Part shown: positions 1-7,509 of the stretch, piece after piece | How the letters are laid out: every line of letters begins with the position of its first letter | How positions within the stretch are numbered: position 1 is the stretch's first letter | Source of the DNA: Bacillota bacterium | GTDB taxonomy: Bacteria; Bacillota; Clostridia; Acetivibrionales; Acetivibrionaceae | Direction: 5' to 3' | Assembly: GCA_023398495.1 (NCBI GenBank) | Contig: JAEWSG010000238.1 | Location: forward strand, 1-46,637 | DNA: 46,637 bases | Notes under the pieces: generated by a model | The model's database searches: none | What the model was told of the DNA's origin: nothing | The model's input: only the letters and a program-made list of their open reading frames with translations | Program-made: the position numbers and the translations under genes

Positions 1-138
1 TGTAAACGAAGCGAAGGAATAGTCGAATCACTGTTTGAGCGAAGCGAGTTTGATTCGACCCGTAGCGAGTTTTACATTCTCTCAGCCTCGAAGCTTTAGT
101 CCTTGGAATAATATGGTGCACGAAAAACAAATACACCC
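1..138. repeat. MITE-like repeat A, right part, truncated by window start
   Basis: These bases match 13139-13276 almost base for base and are the same length (138 bp). The segment contains the inner hairpin (TCGAATCA at 29 pairing with TGATTCGA at 51), then the TGCACCATATTAT motif in inverted form near 108-120, and ends in ATACACCC at 131-138. The left part of the element lies outside the window. Confidence 0.85.
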
Positions 139-224
139 ATATTTAAATAATTACTGTATATTTTTCATCAATTTAAAAGAAAATAACTATGTAGATAGCT
201 AATATTAATGAGAGGAGAGTATCT

Positions 225-410
225 ATGACTCAATTAAATCAACAGGAACTTCAGAATTTAAGACACCTTATAGGTTCTCATGAAACATCGGCAAAAAAAC
301 TTGATGCTTACGCCCAGCAAGCTACAGACCCACAAGTTAAGCAAATGTTTCAGAAATCTGCTCAGGATGCAAGAAACACAAAACAACAATTATTATCATT
401 TTTAAGTTAA
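225..410 (+). CDS. small coat-F-like spore protein (first of pair)
   Basis: This encodes 61 residues, Gln-rich and helical, with no signal peptide or membrane segment. The pattern (an LRHLIGSHETSAKKLDAYA helix, a TDPQVKQMF turn, then a second helix) is like half of the CotF/YhcQ-type spore coat fold, a ferritin-like helical hairpin found in small clostridial proteins. A Shine-Dalgarno sequence (GAGAGGAGAG) precedes the ATG. The stop codon lies 14 bases before the next start, whose ribosome site sits in the gap, so the two genes are probably cotranscribed and their products may work together. A role in the spore coat is inferred from the family resemblance only. Confidence 0.6.
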   Translation: MTQLNQQELQNLRHLIGSHETSAKKLDAYAQQATDPQVKQMFQKSAQDARNTKQQLLSFLS

Positions 411-423
411 GGAGGAATTAAAT

Positions 424-666
424 ATGCAGGAAAAAGAAATGGTAAATGATTTGCTATCACAGATTAACAGCAGCATAACAGGCTACGCCAACGTTATAGC
501 ACAGACTGAAAATCCTCAGTTGCGTCAGACTATACAACAGATTAGAAATAATTGCGAAACATTCCAGTATGACTTGTTTAAATTAGCAGAACAAAAAGGG
601 TTTTATCAACCAGCACAAAAGGCAAATCAAGATGATATAACGATGGTCAAAAGCCAGTTAGGTTGA
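424..666 (+). CDS. small coat-F-like spore protein (second of pair)
   Basis: This 80-residue protein starts with an acidic helix (EKEMVNDLLSQINSSITGYANVI) and continues TENPQLRQTIQQIRNNCETFQYDLFKLAEQKGFYQPAQKA. The 'NPQLRQ' turn followed by 'LA..KGFYQPA' is typical of the coat-F family of spore coat proteins. An AAGGAGG ribosome site lies about 7 bases before the ATG. It directly follows the 61-residue partner and is followed by a strong terminator, so the two form a small operon. No catalytic residues are visible. Expression late in sporulation is likely from the family, but I recognised no sporulation promoter. Confidence 0.7.
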   Translation: MQEKEMVNDLLSQINSSITGYANVIAQTENPQLRQTIQQIRNNCETFQYDLFKLAEQKGFYQPAQKANQDDITMVKSQLG

Positions 667-699
667 TCAGTGTAATACTTATACTATTATTGAAATTGT

Positions 700-740
700 A
701 AAGGCTGAAAAGTTTTTAATATACTTTTCAGCCTTTATTT
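700..740 (+). terminator. rho-independent terminator after coat-F pair
   Basis: A perfect 14-bp inverted repeat (AAAGGCTGAAAAGT at 700 and its complement at 723-736) is followed by a short T-rich stretch. It lies just past the stop of the 80-residue gene. Confidence 0.8.
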
Positions 741-786
741 GTGACAAAAAAGTTTGAGCAGACTTTGCACCACATTTCGTACCTTA

Positions 787-972
787 TTACCACATACCTG
801 CTCCCATAATCAATTGGTCATACAATTCACGGATTTCTTCATAAGCTTCGTTTTCGGCACCTTCATTTTCTTCAAGATAATCGGTCAATTCATCAATATC
901 ATTGATTCTGATGTCCATCCCCTCATCTTCTAAAACTCTGTTGATCTCAACAAATATATCCTTCTCTCCCAA
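787..972 (-). CDS. small acidic hypothetical protein
   Basis: I do not recognise this 61-residue protein. It is very acidic (runs such as DIDELTDYLEENEGAENEAYEEI), with no cysteines, signal peptide or membrane helix. The longest frame would begin at a GTG at 981, but that codon is part of the ribosome site (AAGGAGGTGATAAAT). The TTG at 972, about 8 bases after AGGAGG, is the sensible start, giving MGEKDIFVEINRV. It begins 15 bases after the end of the YteA-type gene upstream and is probably cotranscribed with it. Confidence 0.6.
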   Translation of the reverse strand: MGEKDIFVEINRVLEDEGMDIRINDIDELTDYLEENEGAENEAYEEIRELYDQLIMGAGMW

Positions 973-987
973 ATTTATCACCTCCTT

Positions 988-1629
988 CTAATCGGGAAGC
1001 TGTCTTTTGTAAGCTTCATTCGATATTTTGTCCATCTCATCTACAATTCCCTGTCTGTCTATCTCATTTGTATAGAACTCTTCATAATCATGATAACCAC
1101 CCATATCTTGCGGCGTATCCGATGAGCCATATTTGACAAGATCAAAGAATTGATCCATCCCTTCAAACTCGTCATCTTCTCTTTTGTTCAGATATTTTCT
1201 TCCAAATGGAGCATCCCATATCAGTTCTTCTACGGGTCTCTGCCTGTCCAGATTTTTCATTGTAACCTCCTTGCCGGTTTCACAATCTATACATAACCGC
1301 GTATAAGGCAGTGCTTTAAGCCTCTCCCTGTCAATTTCCCCACCGCAGAAAGCACACTTTCCATAAGTTCCGTCATTTATTCTTCCTAACGCATCGTGTA
1401 TATCCTTGAGTATATGCTCCTCATGCACTTTTAGTGCATTGTTTAATTCTGCCTGAAAAAGGGCTGTACCGTGATCCGCCGGATGATTATCATAATTTGA
1501 CAGCTCATTCGGGTCATCTCTATCCTGTTCTCCAATTCCATGTTCTTTCATTGAATTTATTGTTCCCTCTATATCCTTCCCCTGATCCATTAGCATTTTC
1601 TTAAAAAAATCCGTTTGTAGGTTATCCAT
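988..1629 (-). CDS. yteA: YteA-type TraR/DksA zinc-finger protein
   Basis: This 213-residue protein has a DksA-like layout: an N-terminal helical region, then near residues 90-115 a four-cysteine zinc finger CAFCGGEIDRERLKALPYTRLCIDC (written as C-x2-C-x17-C-x2-C), and an acidic C-terminal tail. The length and the tail after the finger (DRQRPVEELIWDAPFGRKYL, then a Gly/Tyr-rich segment) fit the YteA family of Firmicutes rather than true DksA. Family members are thought to act as transcription-associated regulators, several linked to sporulation. The ATG is preceded by AAGGAGG. The neighbour on its 3' side is a small acidic protein, likely in the same operon. Confidence 0.8.
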   Translation of the reverse strand: MDNLQTDFFKKMLMDQGKDIEGTINSMKEHGIGEQDRDDPNELSNYDNHPADHGTALFQAELNNALKVHEEHILKDIHDALGRINDGTYGKCAFCGGEIDRERLKALPYTRLCIDCETGKEVTMKNLDRQRPVEELIWDAPFGRKYLNKREDDEFEGMDQFFDLVKYGSSDTPQDMGGYHDYEEFYTNEIDRQGIVDEMDKISNEAYKRQLPD

Positions 1630-1645
1630 TTATAGTTTCCTCCTT

Positions 1646-1745
1646 AAAGTACGTCTAGAATATAAGTTTCTACTCTCTATAACGAAAAAACTTGATTTGA
1701 TAGCGTTTTCAAAATGCTAAATTGGATGTTGTTTTTTCGTTATCC
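1646..1745. repeat. palindromic repeat C, copy 1
   Basis: This begins at AGTACG, then has TATAACGAAAAAACTTGAT and, about 35 bases later, the inverted end GTTTTTTCGTTAT. It matches 45655-45753 across about 90 bases, including the lead-in TACG..TATAAGTT. It lies in the intergenic region between the divergent yteA and mtnP genes. Confidence 0.65.
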
Positions 1746-1804
1746 TTAATCAAATTTTTTCCGAATAATTTTTCTAAATAATTACAAAATAATGCTTAAA
1801 TCAA

Positions 1805-1832
1805 TTGAAACTTAAATTTTTTATAATATAAT
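1805..1832 (+). promoter_or_regulatory. candidate sigma-A promoter for mtnP-mtnA
   Basis: TTGAAA at 1805-1810 and TATAAT at 1827-1832 are separated by 16 bases in a very AT-rich stretch. They lie about 140 bases before the mtnP start. I saw no SAM-riboswitch or T-box motif in the leader. Confidence 0.45.
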
Positions 1833-1971
1833 AATGATTAGTGAATGTATTATTTCCAAATTTCTGCTATACTATTTGTTATCAAATAGGAACAAAGAAA
1901 AAATCAATGGAAATCATATAGTTCACACAATTATGTTTATACAAAACAACTATTTTTATAGGAGGTTTATC

Positions 1972-2751
1972 ATGGAATACAATATCGATATTGGAGTTTT
2001 TGGTGGTTCCGGTTTTTATTCTTTTTTGGAAAATGTTGAAGAAATTGAAATGGATACACCTTATGGAAAACCAAGTGACAAATTTGCAATTGCTACTTTT
2101 GAAGGAAAGAGAATAGCCTTTCTACCTCGCCATGGCAAAGCCCATCATCTTCCACCTCACATGATCCCCTACAGAGCAAATATATATGCTATGAAACAGC
2201 TTGGGGTAAAGAAAATATTAGCTCCAACTGCTTCCGGAAGCCTTCAGGCCGAGATTAAACCCGGTGACTTTGTGATATGTGATCAGTTTGTTGATAGAAC
2301 TACAGGCCGTAAAGATACATTTTTTGATGGACCCGAAACCAAACACCCCAGTCCGGCTCACCCTTATTGCTCCGAGCTTAGAAAGCTGGCAATTCAGGCC
2401 GGCAAAGACCTCGGAATCACCGTACATGAAAAAGGGACTGTAGTCGTAATACAGGGACCTCGTTTTTCTACTATTGCAGAAAGCCGTTGGTTTAACAAGA
2501 TGGGCTGGGAAGTAATAAATATGACCCAATACCCAGAATGCTACTTAGCAAGAGAAATGGGAATCTGTTATGCCAACATAGCATTAATAACCGACTATGA
2601 TGCAGGTTTGGAAGGCCGCGATGACATTCCTCCGGTTACTGAAGAAGAAGTACTGAAGGTATTTGAAAGCAACAACGAAAAAGTTAAAAAACTTTTATTT
2701 GAAGTCATAAAGAAAGTAGATTTATCTTCCGGGAACTGTAAATGCTGTTAA
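1972..2751 (+). CDS. mtnP: S-methyl-5'-thioadenosine phosphorylase
   Basis: This 259-residue enzyme would cleave methylthioadenosine with phosphate to adenine and methylthioribose-1-phosphate, the first step of methionine salvage. Family motifs are visible: GVFGGSGFYSF (phosphate loop) at the start, FLPRHGKAHHLPPHMIPYRANIYA, the base-site region QGPRFSTIAESRWF, and INMTQYPECYLAREMGICYANIALITDYDAG. The frame is open further upstream to 1834, but the ATG at 1972 has a clear AGGAGG 5 bases before it and aligns with the usual family start. mtnA, the next enzyme in the pathway, follows 64 bases downstream. Specificity for methylthioadenosine over inosine is supported by this pairing. Confidence 0.92.
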   Translation: MEYNIDIGVFGGSGFYSFLENVEEIEMDTPYGKPSDKFAIATFEGKRIAFLPRHGKAHHLPPHMIPYRANIYAMKQLGVKKILAPTASGSLQAEIKPGDFVICDQFVDRTTGRKDTFFDGPETKHPSPAHPYCSELRKLAIQAGKDLGITVHEKGTVVVIQGPRFSTIAESRWFNKMGWEVINMTQYPECYLAREMGICYANIALITDYDAGLEGRDDIPPVTEEEVLKVFESNNEKVKKLLFEVIKKVDLSSGNCKCC

Positions 2752-2815
2752 GTAATTAATGTAATATATCGGAAGATTTAATACAAGTTTAAAATAACAA
2801 ATCAGGAGAAGACCT

Positions 2816-3850
2816 ATGAAAACATTAGAGTTTTGCAACGGAGTACTAAAGCTCGTTGATCAGACTAAGCTTCCCTTAGAACGTAAAATTGTGGAATTAT
2901 CAACATATGAAGAAATAGCAACTGCAATCAAAACCATGATAGTCAGGGGTGCTCCTGCAATTGGAGTTACAGCTGCATACGGAGTGGTGGTTGCTGCAAA
3001 TTCTATCAACGTTCGCTCAACCGAGCAATTTCTTGAAGATCTCAAAAAAGTTTGTGACTTAATTAAAAGCACCCGTCCGACGGCAGTAAACCTCTTCTGG
3101 GCTGTAGACAGGGTATATAATAAGGCTCTATCCAACAAGGACAAACCTGTTGAACAAATCAGAGAAATCATCGAAGCTGAAGCACGCCTAATGGAAAAGG
3201 AAGATGTCGAGTCAAACAGAGCAATAGGCAAATTCGGAAATGAATTAATTAAAGAGAATTCTACCATACTTACCCATTGCAATGCAGGAGCACTCGCTAC
3301 CTGTGACCATGGAACCGCACTGGGAGTCATACGTTCTGCCCATGAAGCAGGCAAAAAAATAAGCGTTTTCGCAGATGAAACAAGACCCTACCTTCAGGGA
3401 TCAAGGCTGACAGTCTGGGAACTGATGGAGGACAATATCCCTGTTACTCTGATTTGTGATAACATGGCAGGCCACTTTATGAAAGAAGGCTTAATAAGCT
3501 GTGTAATAGTTGGTGCAGACAGGATAGCTTTGAACGGAGACACCGCAAACAAGATAGGAACATACTCTGTTGCTGTACTTGCAAAGGAGAACAACATTCC
3601 CTTCTATGTTGCGGCTCCAATTTCAACAATTGACTTTTCTATAGACAGCGGAAAAGAAATTCCTATAGAAGAAAGAAGCAGCGATGAGGTTACTCATATT
3701 AAAGGTATAAGAATTGCACCCGAAGGAATTAATGTCAGAAATCCGGCATTTGATGTAACACCTGATAAATATATCTCTGCAATAATAACTGATAAAGGTA
3801 TTATATATCCACCTTTTAAGGAAAACATAATTAAATATAAAAATACATGA
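2816..3850 (+). CDS. mtnA: S-methyl-5-thioribose-1-phosphate isomerase
   Basis: This 344-residue enzyme converts methylthioribose-1-phosphate to methylthioribulose-1-phosphate, the second step of methionine salvage. It belongs to the eIF2B-alpha/MtnA family. Visible motifs are VRGAPAIGVTAAYGV near residue 43, the catalytic Cys region THCNAGALAT near 154-163, DETRPYLQGSRLTVWEL, and GADRIALNGDTANKIGTY near 235 with the catalytic Asp. The length is normal for the family. It follows mtnP and shares its promoter. A CAGGAGA ribosome site precedes the ATG. I see no further salvage genes (mtnK, mtnB and so on) in this window. Confidence 0.93.
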   Translation: MKTLEFCNGVLKLVDQTKLPLERKIVELSTYEEIATAIKTMIVRGAPAIGVTAAYGVVVAANSINVRSTEQFLEDLKKVCDLIKSTRPTAVNLFWAVDRVYNKALSNKDKPVEQIREIIEAEARLMEKEDVESNRAIGKFGNELIKENSTILTHCNAGALATCDHGTALGVIRSAHEAGKKISVFADETRPYLQGSRLTVWELMEDNIPVTLICDNMAGHFMKEGLISCVIVGADRIALNGDTANKIGTYSVAVLAKENNIPFYVAAPISTIDFSIDSGKEIPIEERSSDEVTHIKGIRIAPEGINVRNPAFDVTPDKYISAIITDKGIIYPPFKENIIKYKNT

Positions 3851-3887
3851 AGTATCCAAAGTAGGACTTATCTTTAATTATATCTAA

Positions 3888-3919
3888 ACGGCTTTGGAAG
3901 GGTAGATTTCCAAAGCCGT
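3888..3919. terminator. terminator between convergent mtnA and aroB
   Basis: A perfect 12-bp inverted repeat, ACGGCTTTGGAA at 3888-3899 and its complement at 3908-3919, with an 8-base loop. It sits between two convergent genes and probably serves mtnA; the T tracts on both sides are weak. Confidence 0.7.
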
Positions 3920-3969
3920 CTTATATTTGTAATACAACTATAATTTATAAAACAAAATTTAACAAGGTC

Positions 3970-5049
3970 TTATGAAATATCCGCAATTGCTCTTTTTATA
4001 AGCTTTTCGTCATCAATAGTGCACTGAATTACTTCACCTATTTTTCTTCTTGGCAGTATAAATGTTAATTTGTTTCCCTTCATTTTCTTGTCATAAAACA
4101 TCTGGTTATAAACCTTTTCCACGTCTATACCATCAAGCCTTACTGGCAAACCTATCTTTTTTAATGTTTCCTTAACCTTATCAACTAAATCCTCTTCAAC
4201 CATTTCAAGGTACTGTGCCATTTTAAACGCACCTACCATACCTAATGCAACACACTCACCATGAAGCAATTCGAAATTCATAACCGTTTCTATAGCATGA
4301 CCTATTGTATGTCCAAAGTTTAAATTAGCTCTCAAGCCACTTTCCTTTTCGTCTTTCTCAACAACATTTCCTTTTATAGCACAATTCAGCTTCGCAAGAT
4401 ATTGCAGCACGCTTTCATCAAAGCTAAAAATCTTATTCACATTATAATCTATGTATTCAAAAAAATCAGGTTCTTGTATTATACCATGCTTTACTACTTC
4501 TGCAAGACCAGCTTGTAGCTCTCTTTTAGGCAGTGTCTTAAGAGAGTTTACATTAATATAGACAAGTCTTGGCTGGTAAAATGCTCCGATAATGTTTTTA
4601 CTATCATTGAAATCAACACCAACTTTTCCACCAACACTGCTATCTGATTGAGCAAGCAATGAGGTCGGAATCTGTACAAAATTTATACCCCTTAAAAAGG
4701 TTGCCGCCGCAAATCCGGTTATATCGCCTACCACCCCACCGCCAAGTGCAACAAGGGTTGCGTTTCTATCCAACTTTAAATCTATAAGAAATTGGTAAAT
4801 TCCCCGGATAGTTTCAAGATTTTTACTTTTTTCACCTGCCGGAATAACAAATTTTTGAATCTCATAGTCATAGCCCTCTAAACACTTAATACATAAATCC
4901 GACTGATGCTTGTCTACATTTGTATCGGTTATAAAAACCAATTTCCCCCTTAGTTTTGCACTTTGCAAACTTTTTCCCAACTCACTGTAATCAGTTGTTA
5001 TGTATATTGGGTAACTTCGCTCGTTTAAGTTAATATTCAGCTTAATCAA
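3970..5049 (-). CDS. aroB: 3-dehydroquinate synthase
   Basis: This 359-residue protein is the second enzyme of the shikimate pathway, converting DAHP to 3-dehydroquinate with NAD and a divalent metal. Landmarks are VIPAGEKSKNLETI near 72, the NAD-binding GGGVVGDITGFAAATFLRGI near 103-122, the PTSLLAQSDSSVGGKVGVDF signature near 128, the metal ligands in AGLAEVVKHGII and LNFGHTIGHAIE, and HGECVALGM. It is full length. No other shikimate genes are adjacent, so it stands apart from the usual aro cluster. Upstream lies a repeat-filled gap separating it from divIVA. Confidence 0.95.
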   Translation of the reverse strand: MIKLNINLNERSYPIYITTDYSELGKSLQSAKLRGKLVFITDTNVDKHQSDLCIKCLEGYDYEIQKFVIPAGEKSKNLETIRGIYQFLIDLKLDRNATLVALGGGVVGDITGFAAATFLRGINFVQIPTSLLAQSDSSVGGKVGVDFNDSKNIIGAFYQPRLVYINVNSLKTLPKRELQAGLAEVVKHGIIQEPDFFEYIDYNVNKIFSFDESVLQYLAKLNCAIKGNVVEKDEKESGLRANLNFGHTIGHAIETVMNFELLHGECVALGMVGAFKMAQYLEMVEEDLVDKVKETLKKIGLPVRLDGIDVEKVYNQMFYDKKMKGNKLTFILPRRKIGEVIQCTIDDEKLIKRAIADIS

Positions 5050-5100
5050 TTTATTTCGTCACTCCTCACCTTATAACAAAAAACATTCCATTTAAGTCTT

Positions 5101-5175
5101 TATTTATATTGAACGCGATAAAGATTTTACATCTCTCTTCAATTTCTTTAGTACAATATCACGAAATTCAAATTT
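5101..5175. repeat. two-hairpin repeat B, degenerate copy
   Basis: ATTGAACGCGATAAAGATT and the following CTTCAATTT, then TATCACGAAATTCA, match the first two thirds of the copy at 22021. The second hairpin of the family is eroded here. Confidence 0.55.
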
Positions 5176-5178
5176 TCT

Positions 5179-5226
5179 ATAGATGAAAAACTCTAAAGTT
5201 AAAATTAAAGGATGTTTTTCATCTAA
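5179..5226. repeat. short palindromic repeat D, copy 1
   Basis: TAGATGAAAAAC and GTTTTTCATCTA form an inverted repeat around a purine-rich centre (AAAATTAAAGGAT). A similar, more degenerate unit lies at 29033-29075. Confidence 0.5.
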
Positions 5227-5309
5227 ATTAGATAACGTTTGGGTGCTATATAAATTTAGCTTTAGTGTACGATATCTATATGTATCGTCATTTTTGTAAT
5301 TTATATACT

Positions 5310-5771
5310 TTATATTTCATGATCGTCAATTATAGACCTCAATACTTCAAGCTGTGAATGAAGCAGTGATTCTGCCTTGCTCTTATATATATGCAGCTTT
5401 TTCTTTGTATCTTCATATTCAAACTTTATCTTAATAACTTCCTGGTTTGCATCATTAATTATCTTTTGAGCCTTAATTTCCGCTTCCTTAACCAAATTTT
5501 CAGCTTTCTGGTATCCATTTTTCTTAATATCTTCACTGGTTTGCTGTGCAACAATAAGAGTATTCTGCAAAGATTCTTCAATGTTTTTGTAGTGTTGTAT
5601 AGCCTGGTTTAAGGATTCGAGTTTATCCTTAAGTTCTCTGTTTTCGTGAATATACACAGTATAATCATCAATAATCTTATCAAGTACTTCATTGACCATA
5701 TCTTCACTATATCCACCTACTACAGTCTTTTTAAAGGTAAGGTTTTGTAAATCATTGGGAGTATAATTCAT
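5310..5771 (-). CDS. divIVA: DivIVA-domain cell-division/polarity protein
   Basis: This 153-residue protein has the DivIVA N-terminal membrane-binding segment (PNDLQNLTFKKTVVGGYSEDMV, with the conserved F-[KR]-x3-[GR]-GY core). A long charged coiled coil follows (about residues 35-140). DivIVA binds curved membrane at division sites and poles and recruits partners. The ORF could open at a GTG at 5780, but that GTG is inside the ribosome site AGAGGTG; the ATG at 5771 is the better start. It is the last gene of the sepF-yggT-ylmH-divIVA cluster, 13 bases after ylmH. Confidence 0.88.
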   Translation of the reverse strand: MNYTPNDLQNLTFKKTVVGGYSEDMVNEVLDKIIDDYTVYIHENRELKDKLESLNQAIQHYKNIEESLQNTLIVAQQTSEDIKKNGYQKAENLVKEAEIKAQKIINDANQEVIKIKFEYEDTKKKLHIYKSKAESLLHSQLEVLRSIIDDHEI

Positions 5772-5784
5772 TCCAAACACCTCT

Positions 5785-6576
5785 TTATATAAATTTCTTT
5801 AAGCAAACGCTTATTCTGTCTTTCTTGGTAGTTTTCCCTACTTCTTGCAGCACAACCCGACCTTTCCCTCTGATGGAAATTATATCCCCCTCTTTGACCA
5901 TTTTAGTAATACTCGGGATAGTTTCCCAGTTTAGGTTAACTTTTTCCGCTTTTATAAAGTCGGCAACCTTACTCCTTGACATTCCAAAGCCTGCACTTGC
6001 AACTGAATCAAGCCTTAAAGATGCTACTGTTGTCCGTATATCCTTAATTTTCGGTTCATAAGCACTAAGGCTTTCTATGTCTTGAAAATCCACCTGAACT
6101 TTTACGTTTCCCACCTTATCTAAATTGTACCTGATAAAATCTGCGATATCATTATGTACAATTACCAGACAGTATTCATCCTTAACAAGAATATCTCCAA
6201 CTTTTTCCCTTTTAATTCCCAGTCCCATCAAAGAACCAAGGTAATCCCTGTGATTAATATTTTCCCTGTGCATTAAGCTTATCTTTAAAACTTTAAAAAG
6301 GCCGGCTAATTCCGGCTCTTCAGTTGCTGGCATATTACTGGGGTAAAAAGCTACTATAGCCCTTTCTGCCCCAGTATAGCCGCCATAAAACAAATAATTA
6401 TCAATATTACCCGCTTCCAAACACTTTGACACAACACTTTGAAGATGTGGATCCAAAAAATCTGTAATAGTCAACTTATTGGCCTTTTCCGATAACAAAA
6501 ACCTGTCAAGTACTTTTGATACAATTAATTTATCTTCACTTTTTGAAAGCTTTCTGAGTATTTCTTCTCTATTCAT
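5785..6576 (-). CDS. ylmH: YlmH-type S4-domain RNA-binding protein
   Basis: This 263-residue protein has the usual YlmH build: an N-terminal domain, a middle domain (DYLGSLMGLGIKREKVGDILV near 125-145), and a C-terminal S4 RNA-binding domain (SASAGFGMSRSKVADFIKAEKV-type segment and GDIISIRGKGRVVL). YlmH binds ribosomal or tRNA-like RNA and is encoded next to division genes in most Firmicutes. The position between yggT and divIVA is the standard order. The frame is intact and the length typical. Confidence 0.9.
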   Translation of the reverse strand: MNREEILRKLSKSEDKLIVSKVLDRFLLSEKANKLTITDFLDPHLQSVVSKCLEAGNIDNYLFYGGYTGAERAIVAFYPSNMPATEEPELAGLFKVLKISLMHRENINHRDYLGSLMGLGIKREKVGDILVKDEYCLVIVHNDIADFIRYNLDKVGNVKVQVDFQDIESLSAYEPKIKDIRTTVASLRLDSVASAGFGMSRSKVADFIKAEKVNLNWETIPSITKMVKEGDIISIRGKGRVVLQEVGKTTKKDRISVCLKKFI

Positions 6577-6638
6577 ATATAAGTATCCATTGTTAACCTA
6601 ATTATATAGTCTTATCAGTGTTCTATGCCCACCTGCTT

Positions 6639-6908
6639 TTACAAAAAACCCATTAACATTCTTCTTACCACTTCAATGATTAAGAAAACAATCAACGGCG
6701 ATATATCTATCATAGAGTTCCTACCAAAGGAAGACTTTTCAATCAGGGCTCTAACAGGACTTAAAACCGGCTCTGTAATCCGGCTTATAAGAACAATTAA
6801 AGGATTTTCCCTTGAAATGTTAGGAATCCATGACAAAACAGCCCGTATCACCAATGCTATTTCAATTATATATAGCAGTACATCAAGTGCTTTTATTAGA
6901 GTATACAT
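6639..6908 (-). CDS. ylmG: YggT/YlmG family membrane protein
   Basis: This 89-residue protein has two hydrophobic helices (about residues 5-30 and 65-88) joined by a loop with the family motif RAVLSWIPNISRENPL..LISRITEPVLSPVR. YggT-family proteins sit in the membrane next to division genes and are linked to osmotic tolerance and septum-associated functions; the biochemical role is poorly known. It lies between sepF and ylmH on the same strand with short gaps, so it belongs to one operon. Confidence 0.9.
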   Translation of the reverse strand: MYTLIKALDVLLYIIEIALVIRAVLSWIPNISRENPLIVLISRITEPVLSPVRALIEKSSFGRNSMIDISPLIVFLIIEVVRRMLMGFL

Positions 6909-6920
6909 CTGAATCCTCCA

Positions 6921-7379
6921 TTATTTTGCCCAAGGAAAAGCGGTTTTAGTTGCTATCTCTCCTTTAAAATCTCCCATAATATCAACATTATACGGAGCAA
7001 CTATAAATATCTCATTAGAAACTTTTTGAATAGATCCATCAAGAGAGTAAACAGACCCGCTTAAGAAATCAATAATCCTTTGTGCAAGATCCTTTTCAAG
7101 ACCTTCAAGATTAATAACAATAGGCTTCTTATTCTTCAAGTGGTCACATATGTCTTGTGCGTCGTTAAAATTCTCCGGCTGCATGACAACAACTTTGAAT
7201 TGAGATGAAGAATGGATGTTTACAACCTTTCCCGGTGAAGGCTTTTTGCTGATTGTCTGAATAAATTGAGGTTTTTCAACTTCTTCTTTTATTTCCTCGT
7301 CTTTTTCCATTAACTCTTCGTCTTCTTCCTCTGTCTCCCAGCCAACAAAATTGAGCACCTTGTTAAATAATTTTGACAT
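6921..7379 (-). CDS. sepF: cell division protein SepF
   Basis: This 152-residue protein has the SepF layout: a short amphipathic N-terminal helix (MSKLFNKVLNFVGWE), an acidic linker (EEDEELMEKDEEIKEEVEK), and a C-terminal FtsZ-binding domain (VVMQPENFNDAQDICDHLKNKKPIVINLEGLEKDLAQRIIDFLSGSVYSLDG). SepF tethers FtsZ to the membrane and supports septum formation. The start ATG has an AGGAGG ribosome site within the end of the small upstream ORF. Neighbours are yggS and ylmG in the conventional order. Confidence 0.95.
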   Translation of the reverse strand: MSKLFNKVLNFVGWETEEEDEELMEKDEEIKEEVEKPQFIQTISKKPSPGKVVNIHSSSQFKVVVMQPENFNDAQDICDHLKNKKPIVINLEGLEKDLAQRIIDFLSGSVYSLDGSIQKVSNEIFIVAPYNVDIMGDFKGEIATKTAFPWAK

Positions 7380-7380
7380 A

Positions 7381-7509
7381 CTAAATTACCTCCTGTTTAT
7401 CTTTTGTGTAATATTTTTTATAACATACCGCAACCGAAGCTGCAATAAAAGCAGTAATAACTGCTGTTAAAACTACAGAACCATGCCTAAAGATACTGAC
7501 GTTCTCCAA
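7381..7509 (-). CDS. possible 42-residue single-helix membrane protein
   Basis: Between yggS and sepF, a TTG-started frame overlapping the yggS end reads LENVSIFRHGSVVLTAVITAF... and ends KYYTKDKQEVI. It has one hydrophobic helix (VVLTAVITAFIAASVAVCY) followed by a basic tail, the layout of a small inner-membrane peptide. The ribosome site for the TTG is weak. A similar sequence lies in frame upstream of the PLP-enzyme gene at 10889-10957, so this may be either a real small gene or a mobile repeat with coding potential. Confidence 0.3.
   Translation of the reverse strand: MENVSIFRHGSVVLTAVITAFIAASVAVCYKKYYTKDKQEVI
7422..7470. repeat. repeat F, copy 1 (helix-coding segment)
   Basis: On the minus strand this reads ATTACTGCTTTTATTGCAGC then TTCGGTTGCGGTATG. 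The same string, with a few changes, occurs at 10889-10925 and, more degenerate, at 46350-46408 and 13008-13035. Confidence 0.5.

Noticed and set aside
1834..1971. N-terminal extension of mtnP
   Set aside because: The extra 46 codons are not like the family, and the ATG at 1972 has a strong ribosome site.
1751..1971. SAM riboswitch or T-box before mtnP
   Set aside because: The leader is AT-rich and lacks the conserved core motifs of either.
3850..3875. Possible end of repeat C after mtnA
   Set aside because: ATCCAAAGTAGGACTTAT is only loosely like the repeat C end; too short to count as a copy.
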